This document shows, one piece after another, positions 55,401 to 64,000 of a stretch of 64,000 nt of DNA. The notes below the pieces were generated by a model. The model was given only the letters and a program-made list of their open reading frames with translations, made no database searches and was not told the origin of the DNA. Position 1 is the stretch's first letter. The number at the start of each line of letters is the position of its first letter. The stretch spans positions 186,001 through 250,000 of the forward strand of contig JAMWFC010000029.1 of NCBI GenBank assembly GCA_027475525.1, in the 5' to 3' direction. The position numbers and the translations under genes were made by a program. The stretch is from Macrolepiota albuminosa. Its lineage: Eukaryota > Basidiomycota > Agaricomycetes > Agaricales > Agaricaceae.

Positions 55401-56181
55401 TCAAGCCAACGCCACGCCCTTATCCCTACCCATGGACCCTAACACGAAATTGCGGCGCGTCGATCGGGACTCGCTGTCTCAAGAGGAACGTCATGCTCTG
55501 GAAAGGACTCCTTATCGTCAACTCGTTGGGTGCTTACTGTACGTCGCTATTTCTACTCGTCCCGACATCGCTTTTGGCGTGCAGCAGTTAACGCAGTACC
55601 TGGACTCTTACGCTACACCCCATTGGAACGCTGCTATACGCCTGGTCCGCTACCTAAAAGGCACGCGCGATCTCCGACTCCATCTTGGTGGACCATGCCC
55701 CGACATTACGCTCAGCGGGTTCACGGACTCGGACTGGGCTAGTTGCCCCGATACCCGGCGCAGCGTTGGCGGTTACGTCTGGAGTCTTGGATCGGGGGCG
55801 GTGTCCTGGGCTGTTAGAAAGCAGCGAACCGTGGCTGCTTCATCGTGCGAGGCAGAGTATATGGCTGCTTTTGAAAGCGCCCAGGAATGTATATGGCTTC
55901 GAGCCTTACTGAAGGGTATAGGTCATGACTTAACCAATCAACCGACCCAGATGTACTGCGACAACGACTCCGCGATTGCCCTATCTGAAGATCCTCTCCT
56001 ACACGCGCACGTGAAGCACGTGGATATAAAGTATCACTTTCTTCGAGAACGAGTACAAACGCACGAGCTGACTCTCCTCCGCGTCCCTTCAAAGGAGAAC
56101 ACAGCAGATATATTTACGAAAGCCCTCTCCTCTCCAGCATTCTTACACCTTCGTCCCAGGCTCGGCCTCCACCAACCGTGA
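52420..56181 (+). CDS. Copia-3 pol: protease, integrase, reverse transcriptase, RNase H (1253 codons, intact)
   Basis: Polyprotein for copia replication. Protease DSGATVHISP at about residue 145. GAG-pre-integrase with WHRRLGHASYQIVLDMA and CNSCILGKQTRN at about 280-330. Integrase core IVWVDLAGPQAVVSRSGYK through RVEHLHRTLMGKARTMR and KAFVLILAEHNPK (345-530). RT with IDVKTAFLYGILPEDEVQY and VKGLYGMKQAGRIWNQ, catalytic ALHVDDFLSIASS (H-V-D-D instead of Y-V-D-D). RNase H with GFTDSDWASCPDTRRSVGG and SSCEAEYMAAFESAQE, C-terminal VDIKYHFLRERV and NTADIFTKAL. The ATG at 52420 is an internal Met of the original gag-pol: the frame is open upstream to the breakpoint at 52300 and carries the gag zinc knuckle. 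Pol has thus been separated from its gag and LTR promoter by inversion. Confidence 0.93.
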   Translation: MAGKSIPEAQEAQRAFRNKSNTTTKASPKGTATTNLAPKTFVAVTGLDGKLWYVDPSQLSQLPVPSDTAAIAEVDVSPSESPLDHSTEYWEHTGFTAIEDPSVTVDWNTHTKTVTDSILAANVLPIDQTGRVPVSTLSTTPFLIDSGATVHISPCRDDFSTLRPIQPRNVKGLGGSTVAAIGIGNIRLHIAKGADIVLKDALYIPNATVRLVSVSSLATCSGLDTIFDNSSVKIINRSTRALVARGTLAPDQRLYTLNLSSISLEHRAYSLQHTANLETWHRRLGHASYQIVLDMAKAGIIPGAPSVLSSKAPKCNSCILGKQTRNSVPKVWGEGRKATRKLEIVWVDLAGPQAVVSRSGYKYVMNVVDDYTSEHWSILLRGKAEAFPHLKAWQIARENEAQTKLGTYRTGHDGELDGRDMHAWLLSHGSEQQYGAAYTSAHIGRVEHLHRTLMGKARTMRIAAGCPPNLWDEFYLTASHIHKRTLTKSIKGVTPHEAWTGRRPKYSYMKEIGCKAFVLILAEHNPKIYARSVECVLIGYAKNSKAYRCYDKVTGKIYETFHVRFCESHEESSQTQNLPPDPAVTHCLPALQPPDPLIFDDDDLPTSNASLSAPQVEPDEPHVEQQIHQLRRSQRAPMPTVRADPKNAPLSRTQRAVQDSIAAGERLRAQREASRTADRGTEGPIADHDRDLPDLGGVASLHDIEYLLTATHELKDYPLVSDFCDEPRTWAEAKRSGDADQWEVAYRDELNSLKDMGVYRLVPRTAVPAGQKVRTGRPVFKIKRDEHGKAVRFKVRLVFRGHEQVFGRDYTKTTSPTARMESWRILLHLAAAKGWDATQIDVKTAFLYGILPEDEVQYMRQPEGFEQEGKEDWVWMLVKGLYGMKQAGRIWNQAVNDNMASWGFQRLACESCIFYRVSDHGTVIAALHVDDFLSIASSKDENERFKDQMRRVWTISDLGIPRFVVGIAVEWDRSNQCVKLSQTALIDKIIHQFGQANATPLSLPMDPNTKLRRVDRDSLSQEERHALERTPYRQLVGCLLYVAISTRPDIAFGVQQLTQYLDSYATPHWNAAIRLVRYLKGTRDLRLHLGGPCPDITLSGFTDSDWASCPDTRRSVGGYVWSLGSGAVSWAVRKQRTVAASSCEAEYMAAFESAQECIWLRALLKGIGHDLTNQPTQMYCDNDSAIALSEDPLLHAHVKHVDIKYHFLRERVQTHELTLLRVPSKENTADIFTKALSSPAFLHLRPRLGLHQP

Positions 56182-56216
56182 TTCCATGCGAGGAGGAGCG
56201 TCTGGGTGAGGAGGAG

Positions 56217-56560
56217 TGTTGGAATCCCATCAAATTCACGTATCACACCAGCCACTCCGCCACTCGTCACACACAGGGTTGTGGCCAGCTTTATCTCGGT
56301 GGCCAGCTTTATTTCGCCCTTATCTATTAAATCACAATGCTTCCTTTGTCTACAGAATACACTTATATACGACCGCTCTCAGAGATGCCCCTCAGTCACT
56401 TATACCGGACTGAGGGGTGAGTAATTACGCATTCTGCACAACTATCATAAAACTAATTGTACCTGGTAGATTAACTTACGCTTGTCTCTAGGTACAATCC
56501 AATTATAGTCACTTATACCGGACTGAGGGATTAACTTACGCTTGTCTCTAGGTCTGATTT
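56217..56560 (+). repeat. Inverted part of copia-3 3' LTR with 159 bp breakpoint duplicate
   Basis: Begins TGTTGGAATCC after the purine tract GAGGAGGAG, directly behind pol, so it is the original 3' LTR start. 56402-56560 duplicates 52141-52299 in reverse. It ends at GGTCTGATTT without the final CTAACA, then switches to gag at 56561. Confidence 0.92.
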
Positions 56561-57412
56561 CTTGCCTGCCATCCCTCCTCCTTTCTGTACGCAGAAGGCT
56601 TTTGTGTGTCCCTTGCATGGCCTTTTTAGCGCGAAGCAATTGTCACAACAGGTTGCTCCCGGACCATGATTATGGCCCGGTAAGTCTGTTGGTCTGGCTC
56701 CCCCTCTCGCGCTAAACGCTGTTGCATGGTTGGACTTCGCCTTAGCATTCAGAATATTTTGAGCGTTTTCCATAAGGATGCGAATGTCGGTTGGATTGCA
56801 GGGCGCAGTCTGAGAGCTTTTGCTGAGGAGGGTCGAGACAGAGTTTTGAAGGGATTCAAAGGACGGATCGTTGAGACTATTAAGCAGCGCAATGCAGGTG
56901 AACAAGTCTTGGTCGACCTTTCCGATGTCAAAGGCCCGTTTGACGACGTCAGCGATGCGTCCCGCAGTGACGGGAAGTGGTTCAGCAGTGGAACAATACG
57001 TGGACAGAGCCTCCTGAAGGAGGGCGATTTGTTTGATCGGTCCTTCCCTCTGCGCGCGTGCTTTGAGGTCCTCGAAACATGCGGCCGCCCCTTTATCAGT
57101 TACGAGGTCGCGGTGCTCAGTATCCTCGAGTGCAGACTTGATGAAAGTGATGGTAAGCCTGTCATTCAGTCCCCAATTGGCGTAAGCACGGGGTTCGGTA
57201 TCGATGCCCGGGCGCAAAGCGATGTCACCGAACGCGTGAGAGTAAAGCCCGTTGAGGATGAGGGCATCCTGAAGCCTTTCGGTCCACTGGGAGAAGTTCC
57301 CGTCAGCGCGAGTGTACTTTGCGCCATCCCACCTGTGGCGTATTACGCGCTCCGGGACGGAGGGGTTCGTTGCATCGGACGGCAAGACAGTAGACGGAGA
57401 TATGGGAGCCAT
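56561..57412 (-). CDS. Copia-3 gag (open, 284 codons to the breakpoint)
   Basis: Nucleocapsid/capsid protein of copia-3. The ATG at 57412 has context CGCCATGG. Features: KYTRADGNFSQWTERLQDA near the start (the copia gag W-motif), IADVVKRAFDIGKVDQDLF, ILMENAQNILNAKAK, and an extended knuckle C-X2-C-X9-H-X4-C (CDNCFALKRPCKGHTKAFC). True element sequence ends at GGCAAG (56561). The last nine codons of the open frame, to 56531, run into LTR sequence and are spurious. The frame is continuous with pol in the uninverted arrangement. Confidence 0.9.
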
Positions 57413-57585
57413 GGCGAGACAGAATCGCTAGGGGGAAGACAAAGAACAAGTGACAAAGAGACAATGGACAAAAGGTCCAGGTACGCGACGCGACGCGTTT
57501 AGATATATCCGGACAGGAGTGCTTGATCAAAGGTCTGGTGTCGATTATTCGTTCTCAAAGAATGGTCGACAATATGCCCATAACC

Positions 57586-57935
57586 TGTTAGAAATCAGAC
57601 CTAGAGACAAGCGTAAGTTAATCCCTCAGTCCGGTATAAGTGACTATAATTGGATTGTACCTAGAGACAAGCGTAAGTTAATCTACCAGGTACAATTAGT
57701 TTTATGATAGTTGTGCAGAATGCGTAATTACTCACCCCTCAGTCCGGTATAAGTGACTGAGGGGCATCTCTGAGAGCGGTCGTATATAAGTGTATTCTGT
57801 AGACAAAGGAAGCATTGTGATTTAATAGATAAGGGCGAAATAAAGCTGGCCACCGAGATAAAGCTGGCCACAACCCTGTGTGTGACGAGTGGCAGGGTGG
57901 CTGGTGTGATACGTGAATTTGATGGGATTCCAACA
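57586..57935 (-). repeat. 5' LTR of copia-3
   Basis: 350 bp, in element orientation TGTTGGAATCC...GATTTCTAACA, followed by GGTTATGGGC (presumed primer-binding site). A TATA-like TTATATA lies at about 57785. It differs from the composite 3' LTR at only a few sites (for example ACCCTGCC versus ACTCCGCC), so the insertion is recent. Confidence 0.94.
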
Positions 57936-57989
57936 TCAGTGACTCCGTATGGTATGCTCGACTGAAGGTGGCAGGTATCTCCTATTCTA

Positions 57990-58690
57990 TATATATATAT
58001 ATAACAAGATGGGCAGTCCACAAAATTAGCAGACAAGCCCTGACCAATCCAAGAATATGGAACTTGATAAGAAATAGATCACTTACAAGAAAAGTTAGGA
58101 CCTTCCTTTGGAAGGCCATGCACAGAGCTTATAAAATTGTAGAATACTGAAAAAACATCCTGAGATATGAAAGAAAAGCAATCTGTTTATGCTGCAATGT
58201 GATTGAGACTATAGAACATAGTCTCATAGAATGTAAGAGATCAGGCCAAGATGAGGCATGAAGAATGGCTGGGAAACTCTGTGACAAGAGAGGACTGATA
58301 TAGACTAAGCTGAGCCTGAGTATGCAGCTAGGCTACAATCTGTATGCCCCAAAGCAGTAGCTGAGAAAACAAATAAAAAAAGCAAATGGTTTCATGCTAC
58401 AGTGATATCTGAGTCCATTAAGACTAATTTGGAAACTTCAATGTAAATAGAAGATTTCAATGGACTCTTATCCAGAGAAAATAACTATCAGTGAAGAAAT
58501 AAAAAGAAGATAGATACTCCACAGCAAAAAGGCTAAAATGGGATTGTCTAGCATTGAATGCAAGAAGAGCAATAGATAAAAACCTGGTGTCTGGTACATG
58601 GCACAATATCCTAGCAGAAAGAATCAAGCTACACAGAGCTTGAAGGGCAGCATGCAGTTTTTGAGTGGATATGGATACAAAGCACCTCCC
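57990..58690 (+). pseudogene. LINE reverse transcriptase, C-terminal tail relic
   Basis: One frame reads NRSLTRKVRTFLWKAMHRAYK and a zinc motif ICLCCNVIETIEHSLIECKR (C-X2-C-X7-H-X4-C), as found after RNase H in many fungal LINEs. In other frames come LIWKLQCK and LKWDCLALNARRAIDKNLV, the usual last segment. There are many stops. It is a different family from the LINE at 22397. Confidence 0.65.
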
Positions 58691-59179
58691 AGAGAAAAAT
58701 AAATAAAAATTCATCAGGAGAGTGGTGCTGAGTCCCACACAAAGTTGATGCAGTGCAGTCATGTTAATATATATTGTCATGTATAAATAATACAAGTTTC
58801 AAATCTGAAGTGCAAATATGGGGACAGTTTACATAAGTTTACAATAAACATAGGGATAATAAGTACCCATCAGAGACAGTTCAAACTTCAGGAGGCATAA
58901 GACTATTTATACAAACATGCTTGTGAGACATTTTGTGAATACTATTAATAATACATAACTCAAGAAGTAAAAGTAATTTAAAAAATTTGAAATAGATTAA
59001 AAGGCATATGCAATATATGATGATTGCATAATGAGCATGTATGCAATAAGTGACAAGTGTATGATGTATCTTCTGTAGTTAGACATTGTTATCTTCAACA
59101 AAAGTGCATAAAAGCATTTTTCTATAATACTGCCTTCACATAAATACACTATAATTTATCTTGTTGAGATACAATAACT
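58691..59179. other. AT-rich DNA, nothing recognised
   Basis: About 490 bp with no coding signal and no repeat shared with the rest of the window that I can see. Confidence 0.5.
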
Positions 59180-61132
59180 ATTTACCAGTTAGTCTATGTA
59201 AGATATAATAGAAGGTCTTGAAGAGACAGAGCACTGCACAGAACTTTTGGTGTTGGAGACATGGTAGGGCTTGTGAATAGATTGGCAAGGTTCTCAGCAC
59301 TTGGTATATATGTGATTGAGATCTTCCTGTTCTTGACTGTTTGTCTGATGAAATGGTGTTGGACATCAATGTGCTTTACACAATTATGGTTCTTGTTCTC
59401 AACAATCAATATCAAGCTGATGTTTAGCTCTGCAGGCTAAGGTACACCTAGTCCAATCTCTGTTAGTGCTGTGAACATCTATTGGATCTGCTCTCCCCCA
59501 TTTGCACATGCTATGTACTCCACTTCTGTTGTTGACATAAATACTGTATCCTAGAGTTTTGAGGTCTGGCTTGTTGGTCCTCCTGCTTGGATGTATATGC
59601 CCCCTGACACTGACTTGTGGGTACTGATGTCTGTCACAAAGTCTGAGTCATAATACCTGCATAGAATGTAGTTGGTATATCCAGGACTGCTATATCTCAG
59701 CTTGTAGTGGATTGTAGCCTTAACATATTGCATGATGTGTTGGAGAGCAAGCCAGTGAGCTTTTCTGGGGTTTGACATGAACCAACTGAGTAAGGTCACA
59801 GCAAAGGTATTCTTCCTAGTCAAGTACAATAAAGTGATTGCTTCTGTCTTGCATGACTTGGATTTCTAGCACAAATTTGATGTCACCAAGATCTTTAGTC
59901 TCATACTTTTTGCCCAATTTCTTCTGCACTTGTATTCTTTTCATTGTTCATGCTTCCTCTGGCCATGCAACTAGCCTTCACACATTTTGTTTGTACATCC
60001 TCTTCATCTTTTTATCCATCAGGCCCTGGGCAGGGCATTGCTTTGGAGTACAATTTTAGTATCTACTTTTGGTCAGGATCTTTTGTGTGTGCTATCAGAG
60101 CATCAGGCATACTCATGTACATCTCTTCTTTGCTCTCAGATTTGGATGCACTGTCAGGGCTATCAGGGTCAGTGCTGAGGTTCTCATGCAACATTATTAT
60201 TGACCTTGTTGCAATTCATGTCAATCTGCAGAGGTCTGGCTGGCAGGAGTTTCTCAATTCAGGGTTGGCTATTAAGGTTGTTGGTGCAGAGTCAGCAGTA
60301 GGTGTGTTTTGGGTTTCTGCAGATATTGGTGGATTCTTTGAGTTTGGCATTTCTCTCCTTTCTCTGCTATTGGAACATCAAGGATTTGAATAAGTTCACT
60401 ACTAGGCCATCACATTCCTCTGGCAGGGTCTTGTGGGATAAGCTTTCCTTGAAAATAACATTGAATAAATGAAAAACTCATCCTGATGATCAATCTAGTA
60501 CCTTATAGTCTCCATGTTCAAAATCTAGTTTGCTCCTATCATCCTTCTTTAGCACTTTCATGTAGGCTATGCACTTAAATGGCTACAGATACAACATGTC
60601 TGGCTTGGCCACTGTGTGTATTTTATGCAGAGTCTTATTTAGGTGCCCAGAGCTTGGTATAAAGTTGAGTATGTGTATGGCACTTGAGGTTGCTTTGCCT
60701 CAGTAATGCACAGGTAGGCATAAGTATGCTATGCGTTAAGTCTAGGATTGCACAATTCCATTGTTTAACTATGCTATTTGCTGTTAAGGAGTGTGGTGGT
60801 ATGGTCTTGTGCTTGATCCCCCACTTTGCATAATACATATTCCACAGCTTGTTCTCAAATTCTCTACCCCCATCCATCCACACACACTTCACTTTCATCT
60901 TGAGTTGCATCTTGATGTGTACATCAAACAATTTGAGGCATGCCACCATGTTTTTTTGTATGCCAAGTACCATGCTTTGCAGTCAGTCCTGGCATGTTCC
61001 ATTGCTACAAGCATTAGCATCTTCCCACCTGTCATCTGTACTCATGCAAGGCCCCATAAGTCAAATGCAACTCATTTGTACAGTTTTGTCACTGGCTCAG
61101 TTTTAGCATTGAAAGGTTGGTGTGCTTGCTTC

Positions 61133-61630
61133 TGTCAGGGGACTCCTCATTTCTTCCTTCTTTCACTCCTTATTCCTTCACTCTCCTTTCATTCATTTCC
61201 TTGTTTCTTCTATCATTCTCTTATTTTGCTGTTTCTATTCTCTCAACACTATCTGTTAGTACTATTCTCAACTTTTGAGGTGCTCTGGTTCTTTAGCTAT
61301 CATTCAGACAAGTGTGGGCCCCTCAGCACCGCTTCCAGACTGCTTATATAAGCCAGAGTTTGCCAGAGTTTGCCCCTTATTTGTGCAATTGTTTGTGTAG
61401 GCAATTTTTGAGTTTTTAAGGTTTTGTTGTACTGTACAGTTGTTTCCCATGCTTCAGAGGCCCCAGAAGCATCCAACCTGGCATAGGGAATCCCTAGACT
61501 TGTTCTCTTTGGATCTCCCTCTGCCAGGTGAGTAGTTATTATGATATTGTCAGTACATACTCTAATACACTTTGGATCTCCCTCTGCCAGCTGTGTGACT
61601 GAGCCACAGCTTCTAGAGGTCACCCTTACA
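61133..61630 (-). mobile_element. Solo LTR S4 inside copia-4
   Basis: TGTCAGGGG...CCCTTACA on this strand, 498 bp, same family as S1 and S2 and almost the same length as S2. TATA TATATAA is conserved. The flanks GCTTC and CTTTC are not identical, so the target-site duplication is decayed or absent. Confidence 0.9.
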
Positions 61631-61654
61631 CTTTCCTTGCCATCAACTTCTTGC

Positions 61655-61779
61655 CTACCATGCATTCTCTGGGACCTGTTTGGGACTCTCTCATACACTT
61701 AGCATACCCAAAGCTATATTGACTAGGTAGCTGTACTAGTGATAGTGCATCTTCTAGCTCAATTTGGGCGTCATCAACA
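61655..61779 (-). repeat. Fragment of module Y inside copia-4
   Basis: On the minus strand TTGATGACGCCCAAA...GGTCCCAGAGAATGC corresponds to the first 130 bp of module Y (30650). Relative to copia-2 this stretch is extra sequence between LTV and the zinc motif. Confidence 0.6.
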
Positions 61780-62511
61780 GTCAAGCTATTTACTATGTCA
61801 GAGCAAGCTATTTCATGTAGTGTGCCCTTTCCAACATGACTGAGTCTGTAATGCCACATCTCTATATCTGTCAGGTGGTTCAATGAGCAGGCTACAAGGG
61901 CACTGGAGGGGTGGTGCAAATTCAACCACAAACATAGTCCCTGACATCAGGCAGTGCATGAAGGGATGGCTATTTAGAGCATGCAACATTGTGCTGTTCT
62001 TGTCAATCTCAAGTCTCACCTTCTTCCAAGCCTCACCTCCTTCTAAACCAGGAAGCCAATAAACACAAGGTTATGTGCCAGGTCTAGGTGTGATTGAATG
62101 TTATTCCAATCATCTCCCCTCTAAATTTCACTCATTTTCACACTTTCCTGCATTTATGCACCATAAAGGTGCCCTTCACCATGGTACTCATCTTGCAATT
62201 GTTGCTGGAAGAGCTAAACATGAGAAAGTCCTCTCTGCAAGTGAAAAAGTGTTGACTGGCTCTAAAGTCTGCAAACATGACTTGTTCTGTATCTGCCACC
62301 TCCTATAAAGGCTAAGAAAGCCAAGCACCAAGCCTTGGTGGTGTTATTAGTCAACATCACCATAGAGTTTGCCTATAGTGTCACAGTAGAGGCTGTTGCT
62401 GCTGTGTTGGGGTTTGCCTTTCCTTCACCAGTTCAGGTACTGACTCTCTATTCTCCTGCCTTTCTGGAAACACTTGTCAATTGTGTGTCCTGTGCAGTCA
62501 CAATTTGGATT

Positions 62512-63011
62512 TGTATAAGGGTGACCTCTGGAGGCTATGGCTTAGTTGCACAGCTGGCAAAGAGAGATCCAAAGTGTATTAAAATATATACTGACAATAT
62601 CATGACAACTACTCATCTGGCAGAGGGAGATCTAAAGAGAACAAGTCCAGGGATTTCCTATGCCAAGTTGGATGCTTCTGGGGCCTCTGAAGCATGGAAA
62701 ACAACTGTACAGTACAACAAAACCTTAAAAACTCAAAAATTGCCTACACAAATAATTGCACAAATAAGGGGCAAACTCTGGCAAACTCTGGCTTATGTAA
62801 GCAGTCTGAAAGTGGTGCTGAGGGGCCCATACTTGTCTGAATGGTAGCTAAAGAACCAGAGCACCTCAAGGGCTAAGAATAGTACTAACAGATAGTGTTG
62901 AAAAAATAGAAACAGTAAAATGAGATAATATCAGAAGAAATAAGAGAATGAATGAAAGAAGAGTGAAGAGATAAGGAGTGAAAGAAGGAAGAAATGAGGA
63001 GTCCCCTGATA
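62512..63011 (+). mobile_element. Solo LTR S5 inside copia-4 gag
   Basis: Starts TGTATAAGGGTGACC (two extra bases relative to S2) and ends CCCCTGATA (family norm CTGACA). It splits gag between QND-x-QN and the zinc knuckle. The flanks GGATT and GTTTT do not give a clean target-site duplication. Confidence 0.85.
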
Positions 63012-63012
63012 G

Positions 63013-63338
63013 TTTTGTCAGTCATTCTGAGTATCTAGTTCTAATATGACACTCTAATCATCAAGGCTGTTGCCTGAATACAGTTGGTTCTAATTTATGA
63101 CCAGATAGTCTATTATTGCCACAACAACCTTGGTTATCTTGGTTATTATTACAACACCCATTGCCTCTATTACCATGGCCATTACTGCCATAATCACTGT
63201 CATACAGATCTCTGTGTAGTTCTCTAGTTCTTGGCCAGAATTGTCAGTACATATCATACATAAGCATGACTTCTTCACACCTGTTGATAATCAACATACT
63301 TCAATTGTCTACTAAAGATACATGCCTCACAATACCTT
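63013..63338 (-). other. Unassigned stretch with Gly/Asn-rich coding trace
   Basis: On the minus strand a frame reads DSDYGSNGHGNRGNGCCNN then NNQDNQGCCGNNRLSGHKL, which could be the disordered part of copia-4 gag ahead of its knuckle. It is repetitive at the DNA level (TTGGTTATCTTGG). Confidence 0.35.
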
Positions 63339-63593
63339 TGTAACAAAGTTATAGATTATGAAAGCTTAATTGTTCACACCACACAGAATCAGACCAGTCT
63401 GATCTATTTAATATGTAGTTAAAAATAAAATATAAGCTGCCTAGTAAGCAGCATGTAATTAAATATTTTTGTTTTAATATAATATTATAAATAAAATTAT
63501 ATTATAATAAATATAATATAATCTCAACTATGTATACTAAATAAAAGCTATGTGGCTATATAGCTGTGGCCACATAGTGCACTCCACTACACA
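63339..63593 (-). repeat. 3' LTR of gypsy-D
   Basis: Element orientation TGTGTAGTGGAGTGC...TTTGTTACA. It shares with the gypsy-B LTR the AT-rich core, TGCTGCTTACTAGGCAGC, GACTGGTCTGATTC and the end AACTTTGTTACA. Confidence 0.7.
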
Positions 63594-63636
63594 TTTTTCA
63601 ATCAGACCAAATTATGATTTCAGAGTACTACAATTG

Positions 63637-64000
63637 TCAGGCCATCAGTAAGTTGGAAACAGAGGCTATGAGAGAGTCTTCAGGCTTCTGGAATGGATTG
63701 GCAGTCATGTTGTCTATATCATAGTTGAGGAGGTCATTCTTAGGTGCAGGCTTCTGGTGGCCCTGCCTAAAGCAGGAAGTTATTATAGTCCTGTAGCAGA
63801 GACAGTGTGAGAGTGGGGTCAATAGTTTGACTTATTATAGATTCTTTAGGCTCAGAAAAAGCCTTATTATTAGATGGATAGTGGCTTGTCCACAGTTCAT
63901 GGGCATAAATGTCTTGCCTAATGAGGAGGTACATTCCATTTTAGAATGCATCGTCAAAATCATGACAATTATCCTGCTGCTGCAGCAGCAGACATTGACA
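63637..64000 (-). pseudogene. C-terminal end of ORF3 of gypsy-D (runs off the right edge)
   Basis: Reads LLQQQDNCHDFDDAF, stop, NGMYLLIRQDI, then SQTIDPTLTLSLLQDYN, and after a frame change PKNDLLNYDIDNMTANPF, KPEDSLIASVSNLLMA, stop at 63650. Gypsy-B has MLQQQDSHCAYDNALTKGM, GSIVDPTLALSSLWNYD and PKDELLDYDMDDATANPF at the same places. This is the third independent copy of ORF3 and confirms that the unknown protein sits just upstream of the 3' LTR. Confidence 0.82.

Larger units (their letters stand above)
52135..57935 (-). mobile_element. Copia-3: young Ty1/copia insertion with internal inversion, target-site duplication TCAGT
   Basis: The outer ends are minus-strand LTR sequence, flanked by TCAGT at 52130-52134 and 57936-57940. 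The 5' LTR is 57586-57935 (350 bp). The 3' LTR is split: 52135-52299 (165 bp) is in place and the other 185 bp (56217-56401) lie in the inverted block, totalling 350 bp. Gag is on the minus strand (57412-56561). The block 52300-56560, with pol, is flipped to the plus strand. At each breakpoint a segment is present twice in opposite orientation: 132 bp of gag (52300-52431 and 56561-56692) and 159 bp of LTR (52141-52299 and 56402-56560). With the block in its original orientation, gag and pol would form one open frame of about 1533 codons. Confidence 0.92.
59180..63012 (-). pseudogene. Copia-4: heavily decayed relative of copia-2 with nested insertions
   Basis: Read right to left: gag zinc knuckle CDCTGHTIDKCFQKG with QYLNW (62511-62430), split by solo LTR S5. 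GAG-pre-integrase MWHYRLSHVGKGTLHEIA (about 61860). A fragment of module Y, then MVGKKLMARKV, then solo LTR S4. Integrase AFDLWGL, MTGGKMLMLV, VKCVWMDGGREFENKLWNM, HSLTANSIVKQWN (61100-60640). RT end KYETKDLGDIKFVLEIQVM (59900). Deletion to SWFMSNPRKAHWLALQHIM, then RNase H YYDSDFVTDISTHKSVSGG and VKHIDVQHHFIRQT (59200). It aligns with copia-2 throughout. The RT core is mostly missing. Confidence 0.8.

Noticed and set aside
56726..57502. 258-codon plus-strand open frame opposite copia-3 gag
   Set aside because: It is antisense to a clear gag frame with zinc knuckle and start codon.
52135..57935. Two separate head-to-head copia insertions
   Set aside because: The outer LTR ends share a 5 bp target-site duplication, the split 3' LTR sums to exactly 350 bp, and the gag and pol breakpoints carry matching duplicated segments. 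All indicate one element with an inversion.

Overview
The window comes from a nuclear genome of a filamentous fungus, most likely a basidiomycete of the Agaricomycetes. Evidence: short GT-AG introns, chromodomain Ty3/gypsy and Ty1/copia retrotransposons, a LINE with a C-terminal RNase H, a KDZ-type transposase, a Helitron relic and a pogo-type relic. It is almost entirely transposable-element sequence. The only clear host gene is a MATE-family efflux transporter at 49129-51455 with about a dozen short introns.

Layout. 1-9240 (minus) and 9554-19677 (plus) are two head-to-head, diverged copies of one Ty3/gypsy family (gypsy-A, gypsy-B). Each has gag, protease, RT-RNase H, integrase-chromodomain and then a separate third reading frame (ORF3) of unknown function. 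The 3' end of another copy, with LTR, sits at the right edge (gypsy-D, 63339-64000, minus). 20184-21690 is a copia gag relic. 21700-26330 is a LINE (minus), abutting the C-terminal part of a KDZ transposase (26332-27971). 28170-30371 is a gene-like locus with 16-residue repeats. 30650-32542 is a compound of two repeat modules, each present in both orientations. 32598-37474 is a copia element with both LTRs and a target-site duplication (copia-2). 37480-39560 holds tRNA-like repeats and low-complexity DNA. 39600-45480 is very AT-rich with Helitron and pogo relics. 46310-48175 is an internally deleted gypsy (gypsy-C). 52135-57935 is a young copia (copia-3) with its pol segment inverted. 57990-58690 is a LINE tail, and 59180-63012 a ruined copia (copia-4) with nested insertions.

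A family of about 500 bp solo LTRs (TGTAAGGG...CCTGACA) occurs five times, four of them inside other elements. Two have clean 5 bp target-site duplications.

Most notable: (1) four exact 77 bp tandem duplications in unrelated sequence, which look like assembly scars; (2) copia-3, whose outer LTRs share a target-site duplication while its interior is inverted, with the breakpoint segments duplicated; (3) the conserved unknown ORF3 downstream of gypsy pol; (4) gypsy-A and gypsy-B reading frames broken almost only by in-frame TGA/TAG (25 stops counted, no TAA), three of them at matching domain boundaries in both copies.
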